Below, in pieces: positions 63,922-64,000 of a stretch of DNA of 64,000 bases. Both the position numbers and the translations under genes were made by a program. The stretch comes from UBA1181 sp045600225. Its GTDB lineage: Bacteria > Bacteroidota > Bacteroidia > Bacteroidales > Paludibacteraceae. The DNA lies in contig JAZRXL010000004.1 of the NCBI GenBank assembly GCA_045600225.1, forward strand, positions 1-64,000, in the 5' to 3' direction. The notes beneath the pieces are model-generated. The model had not been told where the DNA came from and made no database searches. It worked only from the letters and a program-made list of their open reading frames with translations. Numbering within the stretch: the stretch's first letter is position 1; each line of letters starts with the position of its first letter.

Positions 63922-64000
63922 TTATCGATTTCTGGCATCAATGTTTTCTTCAAAGTGCCAGTCTCCTTTCTTTAGAAGAAAGGCATCGTATGTGAAATCG
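63922..64000 (-). CDS. 3' end of a protein gene cut by the window edge
   Basis: A minus-strand frame is open from the window edge to a TAA at 63924-63922, giving about 25 residues ending 'GDWHFEENIDARNR'. The composition looks like a real C-terminus, but it is too short to name a family. The 31 bp to the DPP III start suggests an operon. Confidence is limited by the length. Confidence 0.4.
   Translation of the reverse strand, partial: DFTYDAFLLKKGDWHFEENIDARNR

Noticed and set aside
1..64000. Prophage, insertion sequence or integrated element
   Set aside because: No integrase, transposase, terminal inverted repeats or phage structural genes are visible; the phage-named DUF5131 family is also common on chromosomes.

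Overview
The window is a contiguous piece of a Bacteroidota chromosome, most likely order Bacteroidales. The evidence is the gene families (PorP/SprF-like protein, type IX secretion type B sorting domain, SGBP-type glycan-binding lipoprotein, HU/SPOR protein, archaeal-type ProS), several good Bacteroidota-type promoters (TTTG, about 20 nt, TAnnTTTG), few Shine-Dalgarno sequences and AT-rich DNA. I see no phage, insertion sequence, transposase, CRISPR array, rRNA or replication origin.

Layout. 1-460 is non-coding, with a cluster of 16-base repeats and hairpins. 461-32210 is a minus-strand block, in transcription order: proS, a frameshifted outer-membrane barrel gene, an OmpA-family gene, a PorP/SprF-family gene, one giant gene of 7956 codons (37% of the window), mutS2 and a small outer-membrane barrel gene. 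32418-33478 holds two small plus-strand genes. 33562-39250 is a tight minus-strand operon purT-lysC-lysA-glycosyltransferase-mazG ending in a strong bidirectional terminator. A CLC channel gene (minus) is divergent from recJ-recQ (plus), followed by an HU/SPOR gene and a DMP19-like gene. Two minus-strand envelope genes (46539-49332), a DUF4294 gene and a polysaccharide flippase follow. 51780-59305 is a seven-gene plus-strand operon: LOG-family, sacsin-like ATPase, nth, ribD, cls, sufT-like, lpxH-like. The right end has a glycan-binding lipoprotein, a DUF445 membrane protein, tRNA-Arg(CCG), an M49 peptidase (DPP III) and the 3' end of a further gene.

The most notable system is the giant surface protein and its neighbours. 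The protein has a signal peptide, a unique N-terminal region, about 90 Ig-like domains of about 80 residues with a conserved Cys pair, a PKD-like domain and a type B type IX secretion sorting domain. The domains follow a three-domain register (A-B-C, about 210-225 residues) that can be read from the linkers and holds over most of the protein. With the PorP/SprF, OmpA and barrel genes just upstream, the locus resembles the sprC-sprD-sprB-sprF adhesin locus of gliding Bacteroidota. The barrel gene upstream carries a one-base frameshift in a run of nine A/T, which could be a sequencing error, a null allele or a phase-variable switch.

Other points of interest: a tRNA-Arg in which the universal G19-C56 tertiary pair appears replaced by U19-A56; a LysC with substitutions in several catalytic motifs; a sacsin/Hsp90-type ATPase with a TTG start inside a housekeeping operon; an outer-membrane barrel carrying a ComEA-like helix-hairpin-helix region; and three places where a terminator hairpin directly abuts the next gene's start codon.
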